Both the position numbers and the translations under genes were made by a program. From Gnomoniopsis sp. IMI 355080 (taxonomy: Eukaryota; Ascomycota; Sordariomycetes; Diaporthales; Gnomoniaceae), in the NCBI GenBank assembly GCA_027946555.1, contig JAPEVC010000067.1, positions 62,001 to 126,000 on the forward strand: a stretch of 64,000 nucleotides of DNA, given 5' to 3'. Under the pieces are notes generated by a model, which saw only the letters and a program-made list of their open reading frames with translations, was not told the origin of the DNA and made no database searches. Shown one piece after another: positions 23,101-34,613 of the stretch (within the stretch, counting starts at the first letter, position 1; every line of letters starts with the position of its first letter).

Positions 23101-23533
23101 TTTGGTTTAGTAGATGAGAATGGCCTTGGTCCGCGAGACGTGGTGAGATGAACATGGTAGTGATACCAAGACGTTGCAGAGCGAGAAACGTAACATAATA
23201 CTCCAGACTCGAAATCCCGACCAAGGCCACTGTAACATCTCTCGGCTGGATGGTACCACCTTCAAGCTGCGCCAAACCAGCGCCGGAAAAACTCAGGCCT
23301 GGACACACATCAAGAAGTGCCTTTAAATATATGTGAGCGGCACGACGCGTGATGCGATCAAGGTGCCCTCCTGTGTAGTCGGCAAAGTCTGTCTCATGGA
23401 TTGGATATGAGATGAGTGTTGTGTCTCCGTGTGTCTTGGCTCTTTCCTTGAGGACTTGATTTATATTCGAGAAGGGCGTGTTGTCCTCATCCGGTATGGC
23501 CTGCGTCGTTGATGTCCCGCTAATGCTTCCCAT
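20115..23533 (-). CDS. NRPS-like carboxylic acid reductase (A-T-R)
   Basis: Two exons (23533-21407 and 21305-20115) join across a 101 bp intron (GTAAGT donor, ATAG acceptor); 1105 residues. The adenylation domain spans about 1-545, with the phosphate loop IIHSGGTTGLPKP (about 213-225), YGQTECG (352-358), the hinge region FVARKDDII, and the late Lys in PATDKSTV (about 537). The carrier domain carries LGLDSLQ with the phosphopantetheine Ser623. The reductase domain begins at about 710 with the NADPH loop LTGATGQVGAHI and continues through a short-chain-dehydrogenase fold to the end. No condensation domain is present. Such enzymes activate a carboxylic acid as AMP ester, load it on the carrier and reduce it to an aldehyde or alcohol. 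The substrate cannot be read. It is divergent from the D-2-hydroxyacid dehydrogenase, which may supply or modify its acid. Confidence 0.9.
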
Positions 23534-25199
23534 CTTGTCTTATCTCAGGAATGAATGGTGATGCTGAAAGATTCAAGAGCTGATACATAAACTGAAATTG
23601 AGGGTGTCGTGAACTTCTTAACAAATCCAGGTTATAGATTCGTACCAATTTTGGCAGAAGTAAAAAATACAGAGGGAGACCAAGGGCAACGATTACTACT
23701 ATGTCTCTTCTATGGCCAGATGGGCATGTATAACAGCATGGAAAGTTTGCCCAGGCATTCAGCCTGACACGTAGGCTCTTGAGTAGCCTCTTTTCCCCGT
23801 GATAGAAACCCTGGCAGGAGGTGCCCTAGCAATTAACAACATCGTAAGAGATAGCTCAACCTGTCTGCGTCCGAGGTCTCCACCCCGATGCGTCAGGCCC
23901 CCAAGCGTTACAATATACGTTACCTGTTGCATATCCCTGTCCATCGGTAAAATGAAAAGGTGGATGTCATGTTCCTCAGTAGCAGCAAAGAAGAACCTTA
24001 GCTTATTAGGTAAGAGCAATGTCCAGCTAACATATAGGAAGACATACCTACATAGGAAGTCATTCAACGTAGTTGGTTATCAGTCAGTCCGATCTCGGTG
24101 CGCGAATTTCCTGAGTGTTATTGATCTTGATTTGTATCCTTGTGTCTCTATAGTTTGTGGACCCTCAGGACATAATTGCGGTAGATCACTTGCACATCAT
24201 GCAGCTCAAATGAATGCATTTTGGCGAGGCGGGGATTTTTGACAATGGAGCCGGGAGGTCCAATCGAATAATTGCTGCAGTTTGTATAAGCGAGGGTGGA
24301 ATACCTGAGTATGCCTTGCAGGTTTTACAAAATGTCGGGCTGCAAACGCCGCTGAGCTATCCTTGTGGAAGACATGGTGGAGTTAGGACCTTGTTGTTGT
24401 AGACGCAGTCTGTACTGAAATAAAGCCCTGCCTATGTGTGTGGTCGCGCGAATATCAGATTTGATAGGTAAATATCAGATTGTCGGCTGCAGCAGATAAA
24501 TGACTAGGTCATGAAGCTTCAGGGCTTGCTTGAACTTGTTTCATGCCCTGTATATGGAAGGTTGCAGTAGAATCTAAACCTCCTGATCTATTGCATAGGT
24601 AGGTAGCACTAGAGCTGCGTTGCTTCTCACTCCCTTATCATTTCAACAACTGGTGGGTAATCTGAGAATACCCTGGAGGACTACCTAGGTACGAGTCATG
24701 GACCATGCTTCGAAGTAAGTTTAGAGTATCTACGGAAGCCGCGAACGATTTGAAAAGTGCTTATAAGAGGAGAATTCGGCTCTGTCCCACTTCGCTGCAT
24801 GGGCCTCGCCTATGAACGTGGAAGATCGCATGCAAACCTTGATGCGAATTCCTGATTCAAAGACTTTATAATGCTGAGTGATCACATGGCGCCATATTGA
24901 TGTGCATCAAGAGAACAAATGCGGATGGCTTGAATTCTTGGCGGACAGACAGATGGAATTTGAGCATATAGTCGATAAACGGAATTTGCTTAGGAGCCCG
25001 GTCCGAAGTGGATACTGACAGGCTATCATACGAAAAGGCGTGTTTCAACCGAAGCGTATAGTATATCACGTCCATTGATACCGTTGGGAACGCTCCTGAG
25101 GATATTCGCGTATCACCACAGCCTTTGATTTTCTTTCTATTGCATTCCATTTCGAGCAAAAATTTCACGTTGCTCTAAGCAGACACACATTCTGCGAAC
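23534..25199. other. Divergent promoter region, NRPS-like / hydroxyacid dehydrogenase
   Basis: 1.67 kb without a supported gene. It contains an ACCTAGGT palindrome at 24683-24690 and a TAGGTAGG at 24597-24604. Any co-regulation of the two flanking genes would be set here. Confidence 0.45.
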
Positions 25200-26474
25200 A
25201 TGGACTCTGATTCAATCCGCAATGTGATCTTGTCACACGCTCAAAGTCGTAAGCCTAAGATACTCTTTCTTGGCAGGCCAACGCACGATGGTGGAGAGAT
25301 CCAAAAGAATGCTCACTATTTCGACATTGATGTTAGTTGGCCACCACTTTCCAACGAAACATGAGTAAATCGTAAAATACATAAAACAAGCTGACCGGAT
25401 TACTACTAGATACTCGATGCCGCAGACCGCGGTCAAATTCTTGCCAAGATTCCGGAGCAATTGTCCACGAGAGGGCCCTATGAAGGCATTGTGGCTCGCA
25501 CAAACGTCTATCCCTTCAATCCTTTTGATGAGGAGCTTCTTGCTCCATTTCTGCCGGAATTACGCATAATAGTGACCGGGCAGGTCGGATATAATGACTT
25601 TGATGTGGAATGGATGACGCGCCAAGGAGTCTACTTCTGTAACTCCAAGTACGCCACCTGCGAGGCTACAGCAGAAATGGCAATGTTCCTAATTTTTGCC
25701 GTATTACGAAATACGTCTTTTGGGGAGATGAGTCTACGACAAGGTCATTGGCGGGGGGGCCTGGGTCTAGGCCGTGATCCAGCCGGCATGACGCTGGGAA
25801 TAGTTGGCATGGGCAAAATTGGCGAGAAGCTCGCCTACAAAGCGTCTGCGGCATTCGGAATGCGAGTGGCGTATTGGAATCGAAGCGGAAGACGAGCGTC
25901 AACTTTACAACCCGGAACAGATCTGGCATCTGAGTACCGTCACTGCGAAACACTAGATGAGCTTCTTGGATGCTCAGACGTTGTTTCACTTCACTGTCCT
26001 CTGATCGATGCTACCACCAAACTCATGTCGCACCAAGAGTTTAACAAAATGAAGCCGGGCTCGTTCTTTATCAACACTTCTCGTGGCGCGCTAGTAGATG
26101 ATGATGCGCTTATCGAGGCACTTGAGACTGGGCAGATATGTCGAGCTGGACTCGATGTGTTTGAAGGCGAACCGGATCTGATACATCCTTATTACCGGGA
26201 GAGAGTAGACAAAGTAGTGGTTCAACCCCACATGGGCGGGCTGACGGAGGCTTCATTCAAGAGGGCTGCGATGGAGTGCTTCGCCAATCTTCGAGCATTC
26301 TTTGAGACTGGAAGACCACTGGCACCGCTCAATGAACTGCCCAATCCCACGACAAGCAAGGAATTTGACTTGCTCAAGAGTGCCCCTATACAGGAGACCC
26401 GGCTTTTAGATGCCAACCTAGGGTCTTCAAACATTTTGCCGGTGGCGACGATGGAGCTAATTCCTGCAAAGTGA
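25200..26474 (+). CDS. D-isomer-specific 2-hydroxyacid dehydrogenase
   Basis: Two exons: 25200-25331 encodes the N-terminus (KILFLGRPTHDGG), then 25410-26474 after a 78 bp intron with a GTTAGT donor. 398 residues. The catalytic/NAD layout is complete: the Rossmann loop GIVGMGKIG (about 174-182), Arg269 in NTSRGALVDDDAL, Glu298 in DVFEGEP, and His318 in QPHMGGLTEAS. The family reduces 2-oxoacids to D-2-hydroxyacids with NAD(P)H, e.g. glyoxylate and hydroxypyruvate reductases. Substrate unknown. The first-exon start was chosen because it restores the N-terminal beta strand that the open frame from 25461 alone would lack. Its neighbour is the divergent NRPS-like reductase. Confidence 0.88.
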
Positions 26475-27249
26475 GAACACGACAGTTTTCGCAAGGTAAA
26501 TGTGGATGGATGGGCGCATCGGACTGGCCTGAGAATGGGCTCTTGATTACGAAATGGAGACCTCTGCATGTATTTGACCGTTCGGTGTGTTCAACACCAT
26601 CTCGATATTGAACCAGTGTCCCGATGTCACCAGCAAAGATAACCTTCGTCCTCGTTCCCAGCCTTTGCCCCCACCCCTTCCCTTTTTTCTTGTTTTTGTC
26701 TTTTGGTGTTAACTTTCTTGTTATTTCTCTCGCCTTAATCACGGGATCTTGGCCTCCTCCTTCCAGAATGGCTGGTCTTTTGGTCCTGACCACCACGCAA
26801 AAACTTCAAGGCAAGGGCGCATTTTCGTAAGGTTTTACCGCTTCCGCACCTGCTTAGTTTCAAGAGTAAATACCGAGTATCCTTAAATGTCATGTGGACT
26901 TTTTTACATGTCGTCTTGGCCATTTGCATATGATGTTGTAGCGCAATTATTTAGGTACTTCAGCTCGTTCGGGGTTAGGCGGTTCATTGTTGATATTCCT
27001 TGCATTGCATTTCTTTCGGTCATCATATTTATATAGAGCGTCCGGAAGAACACCGGATTGGGTGCGGATTGCGTGTGAAAGCGAATATGAACTTGACTAT
27101 GTTCGTCACAGGATAGGTTCATTACGTATTTCCATTTCGCGGAATGAATGTAGTAGAGAAGGTGTCTGTCTATTACACAGTAATGAAAGGTTTCTTATTT
27201 CTCTGAAACTAAGCATGTCCGTGCATTGGTGGCAATGTTCGTCGAAAGA
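26475..27249. other. Intergenic region, convergent gene ends
   Basis: 3' flank of the dehydrogenase and of the minus-strand sulfotransferase-like gene. Nothing gene-like is seen. Confidence 0.45.
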
Positions 27250-28239
27250 TCAGACCTGAACTCTTGACAGATGTCCCGATACCCACTCCTTTGCACCGTA
27301 GTTCATCGCGACGGCAGCGATGGCAGCAATACCACTACCAACCATGGCCACAGATTTGAAAAGGCCCCAGAGCCCGTTCTTGATAGCTGTGTCTCCAATG
27401 TCGTGGAACATTGCCGAGTCATTGACATTCGGAAAAGGCATATCAGGGACCGGCTTTCCCAGAAACTCACACAACGGCTCCCACCCATCACCCAACTTGT
27501 ACTCCAACAGCTGACCAGGGTTTGCCTTTGCTCGTACCTCAGCATAGTGAGCCTTGTAAATCTCCTTCGCTGTGGTTGCCTGCTCTTCTTTCGAGTTGGC
27601 GAGCCAAACAGCTCTTGACAGGCGGATGTACGGATCCATCAATCGGCCGAACTTGTAATGCATCAAATTCAAGAGGCATCGTAGACCAAAGTTGGGCCAT
27701 TGAACCACCATGATAGTTGTGCTGAACGACTTGAACCACTTGTCGAGGTCGCGCTCGACCAGCACCACCTTAGCTTCTGGGTATGCCTCCATCAGCTCAA
27801 CGGAGAAGAAGCATCCAGGGCTATCCGTGGTAGCCCGGTACTCGCCCAAAAGATTGTCCCACTCCTGGCGACCGAAGGGCTTGAGGTCGGGGCGCTTCTC
27901 AGGTGTGAACTTGGCCTCGGCAGCGTCGGCCCACATGGCGAGGTCGCGGGTCCGAGAGACAGCGGTAGACATATGGGCGACTGGGCCATAGCCGAGAATT
28001 TCGAGGGCGGCCTTAATGGCTGCTTTTCTTCAGTACCACACTGGATCGCAAGGCTCAGAAAGGGTTTTAATCTTACAAGATGTCCCCGTCCTGGGCATCC
28101 CGGGACAAATCACCTCGAAAGGCACAGTCCTTGACCTCGTCCTGGGGTCCTCCAGTGTGTCCGACTCGAACATCAACTTGGTGGCTTCACCCACGATTGC
28201 TCGCCGATCGACGCTCTTAGTGTTGTTGGTCGCCGCCAT
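27250..28239 (-). CDS. Fungal sulfotransferase-like P-loop protein
   Basis: Two exons (28239-28077 and 28019-27250) join across a 57 bp intron (GTAAGA donor, GCAG acceptor), giving 310 residues. The join restores the family signature CPGMPRTGTSSIKAALE (about 45-61), the loop that binds the 5' phosphosulfate of PAPS in sulfotransferases. Further family traits are GYGPVAHM, DSPGCFFSVELMEAYPEAKVVLVERD, and the C-terminal FLGKPVPDMPFPNVND. The last 30 residues contain a hydrophobic segment (SVAMVGSGIAAIAAVAMNY), suggesting a tail-anchored membrane protein. The family (often misnamed NAD-dependent epimerase in fungal annotations) is common next to secondary-metabolite genes; activity on small molecules is mostly untested. 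An upstream in-frame ATG at 28404 exists but the intervening sequence looks non-conserved. Confidence 0.85.
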
Positions 28240-30269
28240 CTTTTCGTATTGACTTGAGGATAGTCGTGGTCGGGTGTGAGCTTTGAGCTGAGATGCGTTG
28301 GCGAAGGAGTGACTGCTCGAAGAATCACGTAAATTGTGGTTGTCCAAGACAAAAGACTCGGAATTTACCATTTTATTGCTCTCGCGAATAGGTGTATTTC
28401 GCAAGTTTGGGACTGGTTCGCTCGGGTATGCACAATACCCGAAAAGCCGACTATTCGGCCGTACAAGGGCTGTGTAACACTGCTACTTCTACTTGAAAGC
28501 CGGCTTAGATGCCCGAGCAGGTCTCGTGAAGCCCGCCCCTATTTAGCAGGCCAAATACGTAGATTAAAATCGTCTGGGGACTCGCACAAAATAGCAAGAA
28601 AGCCTACCTGCCCTTTCCGATTCATCATCGAAGAGGTTCTCGCTTTGAAATAGTCGGAAGACGGTCCTGTCTGAAGATTGCCACATTTAGGTGTCCAACT
28701 GGAGGGCCCTGAGACTCCGCGCTCGAACAAAACGTCGATATAATTGTACGACAACAGAGACTTGATGGGGTAAAGCATAAACGACCGTGACATTGGCTAT
28801 ATGATCATGATCATACACGCCCGGCCTCTCCACAATGTCTCACGTAGGGCAAGCATGTCCAGATCTTCAACGCGTCGCATTTTTTATTCCCGACATACTT
28901 CAAGTCCCTGTCACATCCCGCAGTGCTAATTTCACTCCACTGGGGCGAGTCTCGGAAGGCTACTGCGTGTACGCCCCCCGTAAGTCTCGGTGGAGATCAT
29001 ATGCGGCTCTTCTGACAGGGTTCATGTGCGGCAGGGATGCACTATAATAAGTGGGCGCTTCGCGACTGTTATCTCATTGCTGTCTATCGACCTCCTTCTT
29101 CTGTCTAAGCTGATCAAAGCAAGTTCCCATAGGCTTCCCTTGCAACCACCATCGTTGGTGTGTGTTGTACCCTTGTTCCTGCAACCCGACACTGGATACC
29201 ATGAGATGCCTGATTCTCCACGGCGAGCGTCCCGAGGACAGACAACGAAATACTTTTTTGGCGGATACCACCGACACCCGGACCTTTCGCGTATTTCGGA
29301 GTTTCTTCCTGGCGACCCTCCCTGAAATGGTCCGAATGTATCTGTACTCGTCCCCGACGCCGACACCCTCCCCAGCCTCCTGGCTCTTCAAACCTTCTAG
29401 AGTGCTAGACTTCCCGCATGCTGCCCTCGGGAATCGAGCCCTAAGAGGTAGTCCCTGTACACGAACTGAGCAGTACATCAATGTTGCGGACCAAATGCAG
29501 CCATCATTCGTTTCTCTGACGACCCTGAAAGTAATATCGTGTGCTTTAAGGGTCGTCCCTATCTCCGCTCTAGGCAGCTGCTTGGGGCACGTTGCCTTCT
29601 CTCCAATGAGGTATTGCCAACCACTTCCAGATGGCCGTTTCGATGTTCCTCTGCCATGCTTGAACCACGATGTCGCTGGTCCCGGGTGTAACCTCTAAGA
29701 AGCCAGAGCTGAGTTGATTCGAATGCAAATGCTACGGCAGATCTGGCCTTGCCCTACCCGTCTCGCTCGCTGGGCCTGCGCCGAGCATTCCGCTCGGATT
29801 AGAGTCGTGATACGAGTGCTCGTCCAGGAACGGAAGCCGTCTGGGTCGGTCGTGAAGTCATTCGGGATCCGACTGTTTCCTCGTAAATTGTGACTACTAT
29901 GAACGGCCCATAATGGACCAGGAGTTTCATTGACAGGCTATGACAGACTTCCACTCCAGTTTTCTGTGTTATGGGGACAGTGATATCATCTTAGATGCTA
30001 CAGGTACCAGTCAACGTTTGATAGAGTTCTGCTTTCCGATTTGATTGATTTGCCTTCTTAAGTTGGGACCACACCCAAGCTCTCAATGACCTGTCGCCAA
30101 TGTAAATGATGATATTTAGTGCACGTCAATCAAGCCTGACAAGTTTCTTCGAGTTTTTCCATCTGGAGATACAAGATGATCTTTGAATTTCTTGATCAAC
30201 AGCACTTCGTGGTACTTCTAGGTTGTCTTGAACATCTAAGTAAATTCTTTTGACTGCAAGACCGCCGAT
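28240..30269. other. 2 kb intergenic region
   Basis: No gene is supported. A GC-richer part (28830-29700) carries overlapping open frames on both strands, the longest 178 codons at 29162-29698, but without motifs, introns or consistent coding bias. Confidence 0.4.
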
Positions 30270-31898
30270 TCATAGCTTTTCCAGGTCAAATGCCCCCTGT
30301 TTCTCCACTGTTTTCCAAATTCCATTCAATGTACTAGCACTGCGCTTGACGAACTTTCCATAGCCCATACTGCCCACAATGCCTCCATTGTCACGATCCC
30401 AGATGATCTGGCCACGGAGTATTGTGTACCGCGGCCAGTTGGCAAATTTTCTTCCCTCATAGGGGGAATAGTCCACGTCGTGGTGTAGCATTTCGTTCTC
30501 GAGCGTAATATTGGGTAGCTTGTGATCGGGATACCAGATGACTAAGTCCGCATCAGACACACTCGGAAGAATCGATCCCTTTTGAGGATATAATCCGTAG
30601 AGCTTCGCCGCATTTGTCGATGTGACTTCCACGAACTTGGTTGGCTCAAGCTTATTTGCTGAGAAAGCCAACGGCATCCGCGTCTCAATACCGGGCAAGC
30701 CATTGGGGATGTACTTGAATCGGCCGACGGGGTAATCGTCGGTGACGCATGTCTTCTTCCCGGTCTCGACATCATCGTAGCGAAATGGGCAATGGTCAGA
30801 GCTCAAGATCGAAAACGTGCCATTGCTGAGTCCCGTCCAGATATCCTCCTGATCTTGCTCGTTTCTGGGTGGTGGGGAGCACACGCATTTAGCACCTTCG
30901 AATCCAGGCTTGTCGAGGTCATCACGCGTGAGGAAGAGGTACTGCGGACCTGGAAGTGCAACTATTAGAAAGTGGTTTCTCATATCACATAGAACAGAGG
31001 TGTTTACATGTCTCCGCAAAAATTGGTTGTCCATGAGTTTGCGCCTCGCGGATGCGCCGTGTTGCCCCAGGGTCGCTAACGTGGACAATCAATATCGGTG
31101 TCTGCGCCACGAGGTTTGACATTGCAATGGCCCGGTTTGTTGCCTCACTCTCTAGGATGGTAGGCCTAGAGTTGGAGTGGTACTTCGGAGCGAAGAGCTT
31201 CTGCGACTCCAGCTTCTCCGTGAGCCAGTCTAAAATATCACCATTCTCACAGTGGATCATCGTCAATATTTGATTGGCCCTTGCTTCAAGCAATACAGAC
31301 AGTATGTCGCCATCTCTAAGTTGCAATGCCTGGTATGTCATGTAAATTTTGAGGGAGGTGATACCGTGCTCGCTTTTCAGAAGCTTCAGCTCGCTCAGAG
31401 ACTTCGGGCTTGCATTTGCCATTAGAAGGTGAAATCCATAATCACAATAGGTATTCCCCGCGGCCAGCTTGTGCGTCGCCTGGACCGCTTCCAAGGGAGA
31501 CTCTGCCTGCTTCTGCAGAGGTGCAAAGGTAACGACTGTTGTGCAGCCGCCTGCGATGGCCGAGCGCGTACCTGTCTCGTAGCTGTCGGCTGAACTTCCC
31601 TTGCCAAACATGCTTGGCTCTTGGAGATGAACATGGCAGTCGATGCCCCCAGGCTATCTCGAGTGCAGCATCAGAAATGGCTACGTAGTCGAATAAGCCT
31701 TGAAGGGGATGAACTCACCATCACATAGCCTCCCTCGGCGTCAATGATCTTCGATGCTTTGGCATGGCTTAAAGTGCCCGAGGGCGCGAGAAGCACAATT
31801 TTCTCATCTTTAATTCCGATATCCAAAGGAGCAATATCTGAAGCAGTCACACAGATCCCACCGGTGATTACGAGATCGTACTGTTCTGGAGATGCCAT
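30270..31898 (-). CDS. Dihydropyrimidinase / hydantoinase
   Basis: Three exons (31898-31719, 31653-31008, 30949-30270) join across introns of 65 and 58 bp, giving 501 residues. The amidohydrolase metal centre is complete: GGIDCHVH (His67, His69), the Lys that becomes carbamylated in TSLKIYM (about Lys162), MIHCEN (about His194), IVHVSDPG (about His251), and the catalytic Asp in SSDHCPF. The phrase AETCPQYL, formed exactly by the second splice, is diagnostic of the dihydropyrimidinase/hydantoinase branch. The enzyme opens cyclic ureides (dihydrouracil, hydantoins) to N-carbamoyl acids. ATG 31898 was chosen because an upstream in-frame ATG adds only non-conserved residues. It is divergent from the Zn2Cys6 regulator, which may control it. 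Confidence 0.9.
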
Positions 31899-32368
31899 GA
31901 TCAATTCGAGGTTTCGGCTTCCTCGCTTGATGTAGCCCAGACAAGTCCGGCCTATAGATTCCAAGTTCTTTGGATATGATTGCTCTTTGCAGAGCTGATA
32001 TGTAGAGCGGTCTCCAAATTGGGCGGGGCACGGCTGTTGACACTAAATCATAGATTCACAAGTTCTTTTCCTATCGGGGGTAGAGATATCGAAGATAAGA
32101 GTCCCGGGCCCGGCAGATTAAGCACCTCCTCCTCCTCAGCAGTGATCCCTGCCACAGACCATGATCGCCACCTGGGTTTGAACTGTAACTCCAGCATCAA
32201 TTCAAGCGGCCAAGCCGATGCAAAAATTTTGAAGACGCTCTGCCCGTCTTATAGTAGTTTGCATCCTTGAAGTCAGCACCCAGTCTCCCTTGCCTATACG
32301 GGCGCTGGATCACTCGACCAAATCCTTGGTTCACAGCCCGGAGGTACATATATACATCGGTCAGGGTG
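31899..32368. other. Divergent promoter, hydantoinase / Zn2Cys6 regulator
   Basis: 470 bp between two divergent start codons. A GC-rich CCCGGGCCCGG lies at about 32103-32113. No gene is seen. Confidence 0.45.
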
Positions 32369-34579
32369 ATGTCGTCCGGCGGAAAGACTCGTGCCCAACG
32401 TAATTCTGGTAATGCTCCCTGGTGATTTGGATCATCTCGTGAAGCGATTTTACTGACTTGCAAAGGTCGAATATCCTGCTCCATTTGCCACTATCGTAAA
32501 GTCAGATGTGATGTCCATGATGGCGGCCTGCCGTGTTCCAACTGCCGCGTCGCCGATGCGGCGGATCAATGTCATATATATCAAAAGCGAAAAAGACAGT
32601 CTAGAAGGCGAACAACGACAGTTCAGTCTCAAGTAGCTTTGAAACCTTCCACAGTCACTATTTCATCGGTTGCTTCGGTCGAAAGACCGCCTGATCGACC
32701 TGCGAGCCAAGAGATATCCGATCAAGCTGCCTCTCCCAACACCCACGTCTCGGCACCGACAACCATATCGAGTTCACAAGAAAGCCCCCCGCCTGTCGCT
32801 TCAGTCTCCATGCCCAATTCAGGATCAGACTTGACCGAGGCTCTCTCTTTACCCAAGGATGATGGAGACTTGAGAAGCTACTTGGTTGAATTCATCGACC
32901 AGCCTCAAATTGCAGAACGACCTATAGACAAGGAAGCAAGAACAGTATACGTTGGGTCGGAGGTATCCAATACAAGCTTTCTAGTACGACAGCGATTCGG
33001 CTCCAAGGCCACTCCCGGAGTGAGCCACTATGCTGCGAACCGTGTTGCCCGGCGGTACACTTGTCACGAGCCGGATAGATTGCCTATTGAAGCGTTTCAA
33101 CTTCCAACGAAATCTGTGGTGGACGCCTTGCTCGATGCATACTTTACTCATGTCAACCCTATATTCCCAGTGGTCGACCAAAACTTGTTCATGGAGCAGT
33201 ACCGAGCAAGAGACTCCAGCAATCCTCCCTCTTTGCTTCTTCTCCACGCCATGTTAGTCGCAGGAGCGCATGTGCTGTATCGTAAGCCAGAGCGGGATGT
33301 TACAAAGTCTCAATTCTTCTGCCGGGCCAAGACTCTATTTGACGCACGGTTCGAGCGGAACCGTGACACGGTCGTTCAAGCCGCGCTCTTACTGACATGG
33401 CATGCGGATGGGGTCGAAGATGTCCTAGCTAACGCTTGGTTTTGGGTTGGCGTCGCAGCGCGAACTGCCATGGGACTTGGCATGCACCGTGACGCAGACC
33501 AAAGCACTTTGGTCCCTCACAATAAGAGAATGTGGAGACGGATATGGTGGCTGCTCTTCCAGTGCGATGTTATGGTATCGCTTCAGTACGGTCGACCGCC
33601 AGCGATTAGGCTTGATGAATCGGACGTCAAGCATCTTCAACCCTCGGACTTTGATGATTGCGGACCCAATGTTCAGATTGAGAATTTTATTCATCAAACC
33701 GATCTTTGCATCATCCTCTCACATGGCATTGGACGGCGACTTTCACTGTCCAGCCCAAACCCCAGCGCCAACTTGGAACACTTGCAAAGAATGGACAAGG
33801 AACTTGCCAATTGGTCACTACAACATCCTCCATCAGAGGTTCGACCATCGTACGCTCAAGCGCACGTAGCAAGTTCCATGTCACAAGTAATTTACAATGC
33901 GGCTCTCATTTTGATTCATCGCCGCCGGCCGGACGAACGAGAAATGCAGGATGCATATGTAAATCGACGTGATGACGAAAGTATTTGCTGGACAGCGGCA
34001 TTCGCGATACAACAGATTTTCCAGGAACTTTGCGAATATGATCGAATACAGAGTGTTTGGGTCTTCGGCGTCAATTGTCTGTTTACCGCCATGGTTCAGC
34101 TCAGTGTCCAAGTCAAGGCGCCTAACCCAGTCGTGGCAATATCTGCACTCAAGCAGTACGAGTCGACCCTATCGTCTATGAGAAGATTGTCAGAGTACTG
34201 GCCACATTCAGAATCGATTCTACATTTCTTTGAGAAATTCGTGAGCTCTCCTCACAATGGCATAGGCCACGAGGATCCTAAGAACGACGAAGAACCTCAT
34301 CCAAGTATGAAAGCTTCCGGTAGGAATTTGGAAGATTACGAGCTTTCGAGTGGCGGGGAATTCGAATCCAGGCAATATTCAAGGAATTACCAGTCCATTT
34401 CCAGATATCATAGAGGTCTACACCACAGCAGCGAAGATTTTGGCGACTTGAGGACCGCGACTATTGAGACCGTTGATAACGTTTTACAGGCATGGCAGGA
34501 CTGGCAGGACTGGCAGGACTGGCAAAATCTACCCGAGCTGTCTGATGAACTTTTGTTGACTTTTCAAGAACTCGACTAA
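32369..34579 (+). CDS. Zn2Cys6 fungal-specific transcription factor
   Basis: The visible long frame lacks a proper start. A short first exon (32369-32408, 13 codons) joins at a 57 bp intron (GTAATG donor, CTGAC branch site, AAAG acceptor) to 32466-34579, giving 717 residues. This restores the binuclear zinc cluster: Cys18, 21, 28, 37, 40 and 49 with spacing CX2CX6CX8CX2CX8C, followed by a basic QKRKRQSRRR. A Ser/Pro-rich linker leads into the fungal_trans middle-homology domain from about residue 227 (VDALLDAYFTHVNPIFPVVD; GMHRDAD; RRIWWLLFQCDV). The C-terminus has the tandem tripeptide WQD. Such proteins bind CGG half-sites as nuclear dimers. Likely target is the divergent hydantoinase and the following dioxygenase/transporter pair; control of the PKS pair is possible but unproven. 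Confidence 0.9.
34493..34528 (+). repeat. 9 bp coding minisatellite (WQD repeat)
   Basis: TGGCAGGAC occurs three times perfectly plus one degenerate copy within the transcription-factor reading frame, encoding WQDWQDWQDWQN. Copy number is likely variable between strains. Confidence 0.85.
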
Positions 34580-34613
34580 CAGAGCAGTTTGGAATCTCGA
34601 GACCATTTTTCCA

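Noticed and set aside
29162..29698. 178-codon open frame
   Set aside because: No recognisable motif; overlapping open frames on the other strand have equal quality; the region is merely GC-richer.
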